NCBI GenBank assembly: GCA_050012175.1
Contig: JBEKHR010000001.1
Span: forward strand, 62,001 to 126,000
Reading direction: 5' to 3'
DNA from: CAVROP01 sp050012175
GTDB taxonomy: Bacteria; Acidobacteriota; Terriglobia; UBA7540
Length of the DNA stretch: 64,000 bases
The notes under the pieces were generated by a model. It ran no database searches. It saw only the letters and a list, made by a program, of their open reading frames with translations, and was not told where the DNA came from. How positions within the stretch are numbered: the first letter of the stretch is position 1; every line of letters begins with the position of its first letter. A program made the position numbers and the translations under genes. Shown here one piece after another: positions 23,639 to 32,516 of this stretch.

Positions 23639-26071
23639 ATGACAACATTCATTCAGGATTTGCGCTACGGCCTGCGGATGCTGGCCAAGAATCCTGGATT
23701 CACGGCGGTTGCCGTGCTCACGCTCGCGCTGGGCATTGGCGCCAATACGGCTATCTTCAGCGTGGTGAACGGCGTGCTGTTGCGGCCGCTGCCTTACGCG
23801 GACCCCGGGCGGCTGATGACGGTCTACGAAACGTCGCGGGAGTTCGGCCAAATGTCTGTCGCCTACCCGAATTTTCTCGACTGGCGCCGCGAAAACCACG
23901 CTTTCACGGACATAGCTGCCTACCGCGGGGATGACTTCAACTTCACAGGTTCCGGCCAGCCGGAGCATCTCAGGGGTGAATTCGTCTCAGCCAGCCTCCT
24001 GCCCGTCCTGGGCGTGAATCCGTTGCTGGGCCGCAACTTCATGCCTCAGGAGGACCGGGAGGGTGCGAGCGGCGTAGTGATGCTCACCTATGGTTTGTGG
24101 AAACGTCGATTCGGCGCCGACCCAAACATTCTCGGCAAAACCATGACCCTGAATGCCAGAAGTTACAAGGTGATTGGTGTGTTGCCCTCGGACTTTGGCT
24201 TCCGTAGGCGGGCCGAACTCTATGTTCCCATCGCGCAGTATTTATCCATCGAGCTCAATGATCGTGAGAATCATCCTGGGCTAAACGTGGTGGGCCGGCT
24301 GAAGCCGGATGTAACCATGGCCGCAGCCCAAGCCGAGATGACCTCCATTGGCCGCGCGCTTGCCCAGCAGTACCCGAAGACAAATGGGGGGCACGGGGTG
24401 GCAGTGGTCGAGATGAAGGACGATATGGTGGGACACATCCGGCCCACGCTGCTGTTGTTGCTGGGCGCGGTGGGATGTGTGTTGCTCATCGCTTGCGCCA
24501 ATGTCGCTAATCTGCTGCTGGCGCGCTCGACGGCCCGAAGCCGCGAGTTTGCGATTCGTGTGGCGCTCGGCGCCGACCGCCCACGCGTGGTCCGCCAGCC
24601 TTTGACGGAGAGCGTACTGCTCGCTTTGGGCGCCTCCGTGTTCGGTTTGATGCTCGCGGATTGGGGAACTCGCCTCGTCTTGGCGGCGGTGCCCAACAGC
24701 TTGCCCCGCAGCCAGGAGATCGGTCTCGATCCCCACGTGCTCCTCTTCACACTGGCGCTTTCGGTTCTCACCGGCGTCCTGTTCGGCCTCGCCCCAGCTT
24801 TTCACAGTTCGAGTGTGAACCCGCAAGAGTCTCTGAAGGAGGGCGCTCGCGGCAGCGGTGGAGGACGTCATCGCGCCGAGGGTGTCTTCGTCGCCCTGGA
24901 GGTGGGCCTGGCCGTAGTCTTGCTCGCGGGCGCCGGATTGATGATTCAAAGCATCTGGCGGTTGTGGCGAGTTGACCCCGGATTCAACACACGCCACCTC
25001 TTGACGACGCAGGTGGCGCTCTCGCCAACTGTGATGGCCAGCCCGGCAGCCATTCGGCTCGCTTACCAGCAGTTGCTCGATCGCGTGGCGAGCATCCCAG
25101 GCATCCAGTCGGCTTCAATTGCCTCGCTGATCCCCCTGAGCGACAGCGACAGTGAGATTGCCTTCTGGCCGGGAAGCGGGCTCCAGCCTCCACAAGACCA
25201 GATGTCTTCGGCTATGTTTTACATCGGCACTCCCGACTACCTCCGCGTGATGGGCATTCCCCTGCGTGAAGGACGGTTTTTCACGGATCAGGACACGCTC
25301 GCCTCAGCCCCGGTGGTGGTGATCGACGACGTCATGGCCAAGCATCTGTTCCCCGGCCAGGACGCGGTCGGCAAGCAGTTTAGCTTGATTGAGCTGGGGC
25401 CGGTCCAGATCGTCGGCGTCGTCGGCCACGTGAAGCACTGGGGCCTCGATTCCGACGACACGGCCAAGATCCGGGACGAAATCTACTTCCCCTTCATGCA
25501 AGTGCCTGACAAGTTCATGCCGGAAGCCGTGGCGGGTTTGACCCTCGCCTTGCGCACCGCTCCCGATCCCTTGAGCGTGGTCTCGGCCGTGCGGGCGCAG
25601 GTCGCCGGGCCGACTGAGGACCAGCCCATCTTCGGCGTCCAGACGATGGAACAGATCATTTCGGATTCGCTCGCCGAGCGGCGCTTCACCCTGCTGCTGC
25701 TCATCATCTTTGCTTCCACCGCCCTGGTGCTGGCCGCGGTGGGAATCTACGGCGTGATGTCTTATGCGGTAAGCCGCCGCACGCATGAGTTGGGCGTGCG
25801 ACTAGCACTTGGCGCGTCACGCCGCGAAATCCTGAGGCTCGTCGTAGGGGAAGGGATGGTGCTGGCGGCGATCGGAACTGTGGTCGGCTTAACGGCCGCG
25901 CTCGGACTGACGCGTTTGATGGCGAGCTTGCTGTACGGTGTCCGACCAGCGGACCCGGCAACGCTTGCGGCAGTATCGTTGTTGCTGGCGGGAATTGCCC
26001 TCCTTGCTTGTTACATCCCCGCGCGACGCGCGACCAAGGTTGATCCAATGGTGGCGCTGCGGTATGAATAG
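23639..26071 (+). CDS. ADOP-type orphan ABC permease (MacB/FtsX fold)
   Basis: An 810-residue membrane protein with the arrangement of acidobacterial duplicated orphan permeases: N-terminal DLRYGLRMLAKNPGFTAVAVLTLALGIGANTAIFS and first helix, a MacB-like periplasmic domain (about 50-260), an FtsX helix block (about 270-400), a second periplasmic domain (about 440-670), and a final FtsX block ending RATKVDPMVALRYE. GGAAGGAG lies 5 nt before ATG 23639. No ATPase gene is adjacent, which is normal for this family. The role is inferred to be export or mechanotransmission across the envelope; the substrate is unknown. Confidence 0.95.
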   Translation: MTTFIQDLRYGLRMLAKNPGFTAVAVLTLALGIGANTAIFSVVNGVLLRPLPYADPGRLMTVYETSREFGQMSVAYPNFLDWRRENHAFTDIAAYRGDDFNFTGSGQPEHLRGEFVSASLLPVLGVNPLLGRNFMPQEDREGASGVVMLTYGLWKRRFGADPNILGKTMTLNARSYKVIGVLPSDFGFRRRAELYVPIAQYLSIELNDRENHPGLNVVGRLKPDVTMAAAQAEMTSIGRALAQQYPKTNGGHGVAVVEMKDDMVGHIRPTLLLLLGAVGCVLLIACANVANLLLARSTARSREFAIRVALGADRPRVVRQPLTESVLLALGASVFGLMLADWGTRLVLAAVPNSLPRSQEIGLDPHVLLFTLALSVLTGVLFGLAPAFHSSSVNPQESLKEGARGSGGGRHRAEGVFVALEVGLAVVLLAGAGLMIQSIWRLWRVDPGFNTRHLLTTQVALSPTVMASPAAIRLAYQQLLDRVASIPGIQSASIASLIPLSDSDSEIAFWPGSGLQPPQDQMSSAMFYIGTPDYLRVMGIPLREGRFFTDQDTLASAPVVVIDDVMAKHLFPGQDAVGKQFSLIELGPVQIVGVVGHVKHWGLDSDDTAKIRDEIYFPFMQVPDKFMPEAVAGLTLALRTAPDPLSVVSAVRAQVAGPTEDQPIFGVQTMEQIISDSLAERRFTLLLLIIFASTALVLAAVGIYGVMSYAVSRRTHELGVRLALGASRREILRLVVGEGMVLAAIGTVVGLTAALGLTRLMASLLYGVRPADPATLAAVSLLLAGIALLACYIPARRATKVDPMVALRYE

Positions 26072-26222
26072 GTGTCAGGTGTCGGGTGCCAGGTGTCAGG
26101 TTATAGGGAACAGGGAACAGGGAACGGGTTTCGGGGTCCTGTTCCCTATTCCCTGTAACCTGACGGCTGACAGCTTGCGAAGCAACGAAGCTCTCAGCTT
26201 GCAGCCGGCAGCGGTCTGCTAG
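26072..26222. repeat. Simple-unit tract after the permease gene
   Basis: It begins directly after the stop codon: GGTGTCAGGTGTCGGGTGCC-type units, then GGGAACAGGGAACAGGGAAC. The complement of the second block follows (TGTTCCCTATTCCCTG), then CTGACGGCTGACAGC units. The GGGAAC and GTTCCC blocks can form a hairpin. Confidence 0.65.
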
Positions 26223-26409
26223 ATAAAACTTGTGATCGTCCTCCGCCACAAGGTCAGAATGCCCGGTGCTTCGCCGCGAATCTCTTTCGGCCAAGCAGAA
26301 TCGCGGCTACAGGGGGCGTTTTTCGATATACTGTGAAATCATCTCACGAAACTTATGGCTTGCTGGCCACGTATGAATGAATCGAAGCCTGAAAGGAGCG
26401 CAAATCGTT

Positions 26410-28374
26410 ATGAAGCTGCTAACAATCCGTAGTCTGGCCTTCATCCTGGGGGTGGGGGTCCTGGCTATTTTAATCCAAACTGCCGAGGTCTGGGGTCAAC
26501 AAGCCGCAGGCCCGCGGCCGGCGGGAGACGCCGCGAAAGTGGTCGACTTTAACTATACCAAGACCCACTCATTTCCGAATATTTTCGATTCTTTCTCGCC
26601 CCTCTACGTTCCCCACCCAGGAATGGAGAACTCTCCGCGGTTGCGCGACCTCATTCGCGAGGGGAAGCTATGGCTGTCCCTTGAGGATGCCATTGCGCTA
26701 ACACTCGAAAACAATCTGGAAATCGATGTAGCACGGTTCACGATACCTTTAGCGCAGGCGGATTATCTCCGTAGCAAGTCAGGTTCGGCGGCCCGCGGCG
26801 TGACGGGCGTTACTACGATCTCGACGGCGCTGTTTGCGGGGGCCATCGGCTCGAGCACGACCAGCGGAAGTAGTGGAAGTAGTAGCGGCGCGGGCGGCGC
26901 AGGCTTCTCCGGCGGCGGTGCGCTGAATGCCGGTTCTGTTGGGTGCTGCGACCCGTTTGCCGGTTTCTCCATGGGTTGGAACCAGAACATCACCCCCCTT
27001 GGAACAATCGCCCTCACGGGTGTTGCCTCCCTGACCAACCAGCAGACAAGTTACTCGACCTATTTCGGTCAGGGTTTCATGACAGGGACCAGTTACGTGG
27101 TCGCATTGTATGGAGATCGCTCCACCACCACCGCCTTGACTTCGCTGCTCAACCCGCAAGTACCCTCGGGCATGATTATTACTTTGAGTCAGAACCTTCT
27201 GAGTGGCTTTGGCTACCGTGCTAATGCTTCGTCCCTGCGCATCGCAAGGAACAACCTCCAGTTGACCGACAGCGTATTCAAGCAGCAGGTCATTACCACC
27301 ATTGCTCAGGTCGTGAACCTGTATTCGGACCTCCTTTACTACCGCGAGAACGTCCGGGTGGCTGAAGAAGCGCTCAAGTATGCGCAGACGCTCATGAAAG
27401 ATAACACGCGCCAAGTGGAAATCGGGAACTTAGCGGCGATCGAGGTCACCCGCGCCAAGTCAGAAGTGGCTGCCCGCCGGCAGGACCTGATCGTTGCCCA
27501 AACTAGTTACCATCAGCAGGAAGAAACCTTGAAGACCGCGCTCGCCAAACATGTCGATGCCGACATGGCGGGCGTAGCAATCGAGCCCACTGATAAGCTG
27601 CCCGAACCAAGGCCCAATGACATTCCGCCGCTCGAAGAGGCTCTCACCGAGGCGCTTAAGAACCGGCCGGAAATCGAACAGGCCAACCTGAACATGCGAA
27701 ACCAGAACATCACAATTCAGGCGGTCCGGAACAGATTGCTGCCCACCTTGAACGTTTTCGCCACCTATGCGCCGACGGGACTTTCGGGGCATTTCCTCTG
27801 CGGAGGCAATCCCGCCTATGAGCCAGCCTGTCCCTCGGGAGTAACGGGCTATCTACCGGGAGGGGCTTCGGATGCGCTCTCGGAAGTCTTCCACAACAAG
27901 TATCCCAACTACTCTTTCGGAGTCAACCTGTCGATTCCCATTCGCAACCGTGCCGCTCAGGCTGACGAGGCGACGGCCCTTATCCAGGAGCGACAGATGC
28001 GCGTTAAGTTGCAGCAGCAGATAAACCAGATCGGGCAGGATGTGCGCAACGCGGTGATCGCTGTGACCCAGGCCCAGGTCCAAATCGACGCGGCCAAGGA
28101 GGCAACGGGGCTTGCAAAGGAAACCTTGGAGGGAGAACAGAAGAAGTTCCTCTTAGGAGAATCTACGCCGTTTCTCGTCATCCAGGCGCAGCGAGATCTG
28201 GCAAATGCAGAGGGCAATGAAGCTAAGGCGCGCTCGACCTACGCCAAGGCGCTAACCCAGTTTGCACAAGCCACAGCCACTGTCCTGGACAAGTACCATA
28301 TTGAAATAGCTGAAGCCAAGAGCGGACAGGTCACTCGTGCGATGAATATCCCGGGCACGCCAACTTCACCCTGA
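26410..28374 (+). CDS. TolC-family outer membrane efflux protein
   Basis: A 654-residue protein from ATG 26410, after AAAGGAG about 11 nt upstream (the frame is open to ATG 26377). A signal peptide (MKLLTIRSLAFILGVGVLAI...TAEVWGQ) precedes two OEP repeats of helix-strand-helix form (SLEDAIALTLENNLEIDVAR...; PLEEALTEALKNRPEIEQANL...). A Gly/Ser-rich insert lies around residue 155-175. Such proteins form trimeric outer-membrane channels for efflux pumps or type I secretion. The preceding ADOP permease could be a partner, but no membrane-fusion protein gene is beside it. Confidence 0.92.
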   Translation: MKLLTIRSLAFILGVGVLAILIQTAEVWGQQAAGPRPAGDAAKVVDFNYTKTHSFPNIFDSFSPLYVPHPGMENSPRLRDLIREGKLWLSLEDAIALTLENNLEIDVARFTIPLAQADYLRSKSGSAARGVTGVTTISTALFAGAIGSSTTSGSSGSSSGAGGAGFSGGGALNAGSVGCCDPFAGFSMGWNQNITPLGTIALTGVASLTNQQTSYSTYFGQGFMTGTSYVVALYGDRSTTTALTSLLNPQVPSGMIITLSQNLLSGFGYRANASSLRIARNNLQLTDSVFKQQVITTIAQVVNLYSDLLYYRENVRVAEEALKYAQTLMKDNTRQVEIGNLAAIEVTRAKSEVAARRQDLIVAQTSYHQQEETLKTALAKHVDADMAGVAIEPTDKLPEPRPNDIPPLEEALTEALKNRPEIEQANLNMRNQNITIQAVRNRLLPTLNVFATYAPTGLSGHFLCGGNPAYEPACPSGVTGYLPGGASDALSEVFHNKYPNYSFGVNLSIPIRNRAAQADEATALIQERQMRVKLQQQINQIGQDVRNAVIAVTQAQVQIDAAKEATGLAKETLEGEQKKFLLGESTPFLVIQAQRDLANAEGNEAKARSTYAKALTQFAQATATVLDKYHIEIAEAKSGQVTRAMNIPGTPTSP

Positions 28375-28474
28375 GCTCAGTGAAGTGTGTTGAGGGTGGG
28401 GCAAGCCCTACCCCTACAAGTTGTAGGGGGACGGCTTGCCGTCCGCTCCGGCTGTTCGATCCCTTCTGGGCGCA

Positions 28475-28552
28475 ACCGACCCCTCACCCGGCCCGCGACG
28501 GCTGGTGAAAGCGCCATCGCGGTCCACCCTCTCCCCAGGAGAGAGGGCAAAA
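28475..28552. repeat. Dispersed CCCTCACCC/GAGAGGG hairpin repeat, copy 1
   Basis: A CCCCTCACCCGGCCCGC block, a variable GC-rich middle, then GTCCACCCTCTCCCC and the closing hairpin arm GGAGAGAGGG. It is found about 100 bp after the tolC-like gene. Related copies are at 32202-32278, 55944-56008 (partial) and 61466-61545. Confidence 0.65.
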
Positions 28553-28612
28553 TGCCTTTTCGAGAATAGGGAACAACAACCAGGGACTTTGAAACCCGTT
28601 TCCTGTTCCCTA

Positions 28613-29284
28613 TTACGGTTGGATGAGGCCTTTCTTGACAGCGAAGAGGACCAGTTCCGCTGTACGGTGGAGATTGAGAGTCTCCATCACGCGTGCGCGG
28701 TGTACGGCAACTGTATTGACGCTGATATTAAGTAGCGTAGCAATTTCCTTGTTAGATTTTCCCTGAGCGATTAGCTGCAGGACTTCCTTCTCGCGGAGCG
28801 TCAGCTTTTCATACGGATCCTGGCTCGTACCTTGGAAGGTCCCGGCCTTCATACTCTCCAGGACAATATGGGAGACGCCGGGGCTGAAGTAGGCTTGGCC
28901 CTCCGCCAGCGCCATGACGGCTCGCGTCAGATCGACCTCGATGGCGTTCTTCAGGATATAACCCTTGGCGCCCAGCTCGAACGCCTTGCGCACATACGCT
29001 TCGTTCGAATACATGCTGAGGATCAGGATTTTGATTTGCGGGTCGGCCTTGAGAATTTCAGCCGTCGCCTCAAGCCCTCCCAGGTCCGGCATAGAGAGAT
29101 CCATCACCACCACATCCGGCTTGAGCTCTTTGCACTGATCGATGGCCTCAAGGCCGGTGCGCGCTTCTCCCACCACGCTAATGCCCGGGTCATCCTCGAG
29201 GATGCGCCGGAATCCCTGGCGGACCAGAATATGATCTTCTGCAAGCAGGACCCGAATCTTCTTTTCCTTGCTGGGGGATGTCAC
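28613..29284 (-). CDS. NarL/FixJ-family response regulator
   Basis: A 223-residue two-domain regulator. The receiver (about 9-125) has acidic pocket E16/D17, phosphoacceptor D62 in VVVMDLSMPDLGG, and a conserved Ser/Lys pair. The LuxR-type helix-turn-helix is at about 160-220 (LTLREKEVLQLIAQGKSNKEIATLLNISVNTVAVHRARVMETL). It starts 3 bp after the stop of the kinase gene on the same strand, so the two form a two-component pair. A GGGAACA...TGTTCCC repeat hairpin lies just past its stop codon. Confidence 0.95.
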   Translation of the reverse strand: MTSPSKEKKIRVLLAEDHILVRQGFRRILEDDPGISVVGEARTGLEAIDQCKELKPDVVVMDLSMPDLGGLEATAEILKADPQIKILILSMYSNEAYVRKAFELGAKGYILKNAIEVDLTRAVMALAEGQAYFSPGVSHIVLESMKAGTFQGTSQDPYEKLTLREKEVLQLIAQGKSNKEIATLLNISVNTVAVHRARVMETLNLHRTAELVLFAVKKGLIQP

Positions 29285-29287
29285 AGT

Positions 29288-30706
29288 TCAACTCACCTCT
29301 TGGACAGTGTGATTAAGGGACGGTCGATGGAGGGGAATGTGGACGCTGACCACCGTTCCCCCCTGTGGCGACGAGCGGAGGGAAAAGGACCCCTTCAAGT
29401 GCTCGGCTCGCTCCCGCATGCCCATCAATCCTATTCCCTGACCAGCCACGCGATTGTTGTCGAGGCCTACGACGAAGCCCGCACCGTTGTCCCGGATTTC
29501 GAGGTTCAAACTGCCCTCTTGCTCTTCGACCGTCACCCAGGCTTCTTTGGCGCCGGAGTGGCGCGCTACGTTGTTCAAAGCCTCCTGGACAATTCGATAA
29601 AGGTGAATGGCGTCCTCGAAAGGGAAAAAGCCGTCCGAGAACTTGCCCTTATAGTGCACCTGAATGCCGGTCTGCCGCGAGAACTGTCCGACAAACCATT
29701 CGAGAGTTTGAGCTAGTCCGAAATCATCCAGAATCGCCGGCCTGAAAATCTGTGATTCCGAGCGAACCGACTGCAGGGTATCTTCCACGATTTTCTTGAC
29801 CGCCTTTACATCCTGGACGAACACGGGGTCCTTGTCCAGTGCCTTTTGACCGGCGCGGCTCAGGGTGACGCCGATGGCCGTCAGGATCTGGCCGAATTCG
29901 TCGTGAAGGTCGCGCGCCACTTGCCGGAGGGTCTTCTCCTGAACGTCAATCAATTTCCAGGAAAGCATGCGAAGTTGTTCGGACTGCGTTTGCAGTTTTT
30001 CGGCGAGGTGGTGCAAGCGATCAAACGTCTTGCGATTGGCCTGAAGCGTGTAGAGCCCCGTGCCAAGCGCCACCAGAAAAAGGATGCCGATCAGCACAAG
30101 AATGTCTTTCTTAACTTTGCCGTATACCAGGCTGACTCGCTGGCCTGCCTCGCTTTGGGCCTGATCGTTGAGCGCCAACAAACGGGAGACGATGGCGGAG
30201 ATGATCTCCCGCTTATTCTCGGTCTGGGACCGGATCATGTATCGTGCGGTCGCCTCGTGGCCCTGGTCGGCCAATTGGAAAGCTTCATCGGCGCTGAGCC
30301 AGAAGTCGTCCAACACGTCGCGTAACTGCCGGCGCTTTTCGTCACCGGCGGGAGTGCTCGCCGAGTACTGCCCCTCCAGGCGCAGGGCTTCATCCATGTC
30401 CTGCCGCACCCGCGTGAACTCGCCCTTCCAATAAAACATGGGGTAGCGGCTTTCGGGCAGCGTCATGTCACGGAGGGATACAGCCAGCTCGTAGGTGTCA
30501 TCCTGTAACCGCAGGAGCTGCAAGGAAGCCTTGCGGTTCTTCTGCACCACGTTTATCTGAAAATCTTCCAGCCAGCGGATTTCGTGAATGGTGTAACCGG
30601 CGAAGATAAGGAAAATCGCCAGACTGACACACAGGCCCAGCCCAAGGCCCGCGGAAGGGGAGGGAATCTCACTCAACACGTCGTGTTCAGTATGCGGTTG
30701 GCTCAT
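29288..30706 (-). CDS. NarX/DegS-type sensor histidine kinase
   Basis: About 472 residues from ATG 30706 (MSQPHTEHD); the longer frame to 30781 adds sequence without kinase features. Two transmembrane helices (about 20-42 and 202-222) bracket a helical sensor region. The HisKA_3 dimerisation domain has the phospho-His in LRQVARDLHDEFGQIL (about H268). The C-terminal ATPase domain has an N box ALNNVARHSGAKEAWV, DNGAGF and GIGLMGMRERAEHLKG. It partners the NarL-type regulator directly downstream. The stimulus is unknown. Confidence 0.93.
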   Translation of the reverse strand: MSQPHTEHDVLSEIPSPSAGLGLGLCVSLAIFLIFAGYTIHEIRWLEDFQINVVQKNRKASLQLLRLQDDTYELAVSLRDMTLPESRYPMFYWKGEFTRVRQDMDEALRLEGQYSASTPAGDEKRRQLRDVLDDFWLSADEAFQLADQGHEATARYMIRSQTENKREIISAIVSRLLALNDQAQSEAGQRVSLVYGKVKKDILVLIGILFLVALGTGLYTLQANRKTFDRLHHLAEKLQTQSEQLRMLSWKLIDVQEKTLRQVARDLHDEFGQILTAIGVTLSRAGQKALDKDPVFVQDVKAVKKIVEDTLQSVRSESQIFRPAILDDFGLAQTLEWFVGQFSRQTGIQVHYKGKFSDGFFPFEDAIHLYRIVQEALNNVARHSGAKEAWVTVEEQEGSLNLEIRDNGAGFVVGLDNNRVAGQGIGLMGMRERAEHLKGSFSLRSSPQGGTVVSVHIPLHRPSLNHTVQEVS

Positions 30707-30859
30707 TTCGCAGCCAAAGCAGATGGTGCGTAATAGATCGGAAGTAGTGTAAAGCAGCCGCCCCCACCTAGCACATGCCACCTACGACCTACCGTTCTTA
30801 GCATCCTGCTCAATCTTCTCACCGAATACGAACAGGTTCAAGCCAGCCACCGCATGGGA

Positions 30860-31098
30860 CAGGGTCGCGTCAAAGTCCCCGAAAGGTAACATCCCAAAGC
30901 GGCTCTGCCGCCTGCTGTGCGGAAAGGCTTCGCCTTTCCGAGGGCTTCCGCCCTGACTAACCCCCTCGGCTCGGCTGGAAGGCTGAGCCTTCCAGCCGAG
31001 CCGAGGGGAAGAAGGGAGGCTGTCTGCGCCGGAAAGCCAGAGGCTTTCCGCACAGCAGGCGGCAGAGCCGCTTTTTGCGCGACTTTGACGCGACCCTG
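30860..31098. repeat. Nested palindrome complex
   Basis: Three nested inverted repeats. The outer arms CAGGGTCGCGTCAAAGTC (30860-30877) and complement (31081-31098) are perfect over 18 bp. The middle arms are perfect over 31 bp (30896-30926 and 31044-31074, beginning AAAGCGGCTCTGCCG). A central perfect palindrome spans about 30962-31008 (CCCCTCGGCTCGGCTGG and its complement) with a one-base centre. A small GGAAAGGC-TTC-GCCTTTCC hairpin lies in between. No gene is supported in 30782-31261. It may be a mobile palindromic element or an overwound intergenic structure. Confidence 0.75.
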
Positions 31099-31261
31099 CC
31101 GCATTGGACGGTCGCCCCACAGTTCACACCGGGGTGGTTCGCGATCCGTCCCGATCCGATGGGGAACCGACCCTGCATCCGGCAGCGCGTCTCCGGCGGG
31201 GTTTGAAATGCGCGCTTCAATCCGGTACGCGCCTTTGTGAATGAAGGCGCGATGGCACTTC

Positions 31262-32113
31262 TTAAAAGGCTCTCAAATGCGCTCTGACATAGTCCTTAAA
31301 GGCCTCTTCGATCGTCACGGTTGTCTTTCCCGGGGCGTGGTAGCGCCACCGCGAGTCGATGCTTGCCACGGCGGCGACTTCGCGGGTGGTGGAGCTGATG
31401 AAGACTTCGGCCGCCGAGGAGAGATCCTCCGTGGTCAGGTTCTCCTCGACGAGGTCGAGACCGGCCCGCGGCACAACCTCACGCAGAACATCTCGGGTGA
31501 CACCCGGCAGGCAGCCCGTAGAAAGGGGCGGGGTCAGAACCTTGCCCCCGCGAATCAGGAAGACATTTGCCGACGTGCACTCCGCAATGTGGCCGCTCTC
31601 GTTGAGGAGCAGAACGTCGTCAAATCCCTCTGCGTGGGCCTGTTCAAGCAGCGCCACGTTCTGAACCCAGGACAACATCTTGACTCCCGCCAGCCGCGTC
31701 GCAGAGTAAATGGCGTGCGGTTGTAGCTTGAGGCGATGTATCGCCGGCCACCGAACCAGTTCCCGCGTGAAGATCAGCAGGTCCGTTTCGGGACGGTCGC
31801 CCGCCTGCCCCCAAAGTCCTCCATGGTTCTTCACGAACGACACCCGCGCCATGCCTTCAGGCCGATGATTGGCCTCTGCCAGCTTGATGACTGCCAGGCG
31901 AACCGCCTCCTGTTCGTGGGTGAGGTTCATCCCCAGCCGTTCCGCGTCATGCGACATCCGGGCCCAATGGCGGTCGAAGGCGAATGGCCTCCCTTCGTAT
32001 ATTCGTAAAGTGGTGAACACGCCCCAGCCCATCAGCAATCCCATTTGGCCCGGCGAGAGATGCGCTTCTCGTAAGGGAATGAGGCGGTCATTATGAAAGA
32101 TCAAGCTGTCCAT
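31262..32113 (-). CDS. pabC: Aminodeoxychorismate lyase-like class IV PLP aminotransferase
   Basis: A 283-residue PLP enzyme of fold type IV. ATG 32113 (MDSLIFHND) is chosen because family members begin here; the frame is open to TTG 32134. It shows GLLMGWGVFTTLRIYEG near the start, the RHWARM region, ASVQ-like LSWVQNVALLEQAHAEGFDDVLLLNESGHIAECTSANVFLI, and a C-terminal TEVFISSTTREV-type segment. PabC releases p-aminobenzoate and pyruvate from aminodeoxychorismate. It lies downstream of pabB on the same strand, which supports pabC over a D-amino-acid or branched-chain aminotransferase. Confidence 0.85.
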   Translation of the reverse strand: MDSLIFHNDRLIPLREAHLSPGQMGLLMGWGVFTTLRIYEGRPFAFDRHWARMSHDAERLGMNLTHEQEAVRLAVIKLAEANHRPEGMARVSFVKNHGGLWGQAGDRPETDLLIFTRELVRWPAIHRLKLQPHAIYSATRLAGVKMLSWVQNVALLEQAHAEGFDDVLLLNESGHIAECTSANVFLIRGGKVLTPPLSTGCLPGVTRDVLREVVPRAGLDLVEENLTTEDLSSAAEVFISSTTREVAAVASIDSRWRYHAPGKTTVTIEEAFKDYVRAHLRAF

Positions 32114-32201
32114 AAATTTGAGTAAGTCCTTCAAGTAGAAGTCGTGGAGTCGCTCAGCTTAGGGGTCGTCACGAAATAACCATTGCATTGGTCGCTGAAC
32201 A

Positions 32202-32278
32202 ACCCCCTCACCTGGCCCGCCCCGGCTGAAGAGAACGCCGGTGGCGGTCCACCCTCTCCCCCAAGGGGGAGAGGGCCG
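32202..32278. repeat. Dispersed CCCTCACCC/GAGAGGG hairpin repeat, copy 2
   Basis: CCCCCTCACCTGGCCCGCC, a variable middle with CCGGTGGCGG, then TCCACCCTCTCCCCC and GGGGGAGAGGG. It lies in the 403-bp gap between pabB and pabC, which also holds CCCGCAGGACGGG and GTCGCCGCGGCGAC hairpins and no gene. Confidence 0.65.
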
Positions 32279-32516
32279 CGCAAGGTTAGAAAATCTCAGC
32301 AAAAATATAGAAACTCCAGGGTCCCGCAGGACGGGACCACCCTCTGTCCCGCTCTGCGGGACCGAGGGCAGTAGGAATCGAATCAACTCTCCCCTCTGTC
32401 GCCGCGGCGACAGAGGGGCTGGGGGTGAGGGGGTTCCGAAACCCGCAGGCTGAATCCTTGCCTTCCGCCCGCGGCTCTTCCCTAGTTCCCAGCCCCCAGC
32501 CCCTAGCTCCGCTTTT

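Noticed and set aside
30782..31120. 112-codon minus-strand frame
   Set aside because: It is mostly encoded by nested palindromes; the short non-repeat end (GDFDATLSHAVAGLNLFVFGEK) resembles no family I can name.
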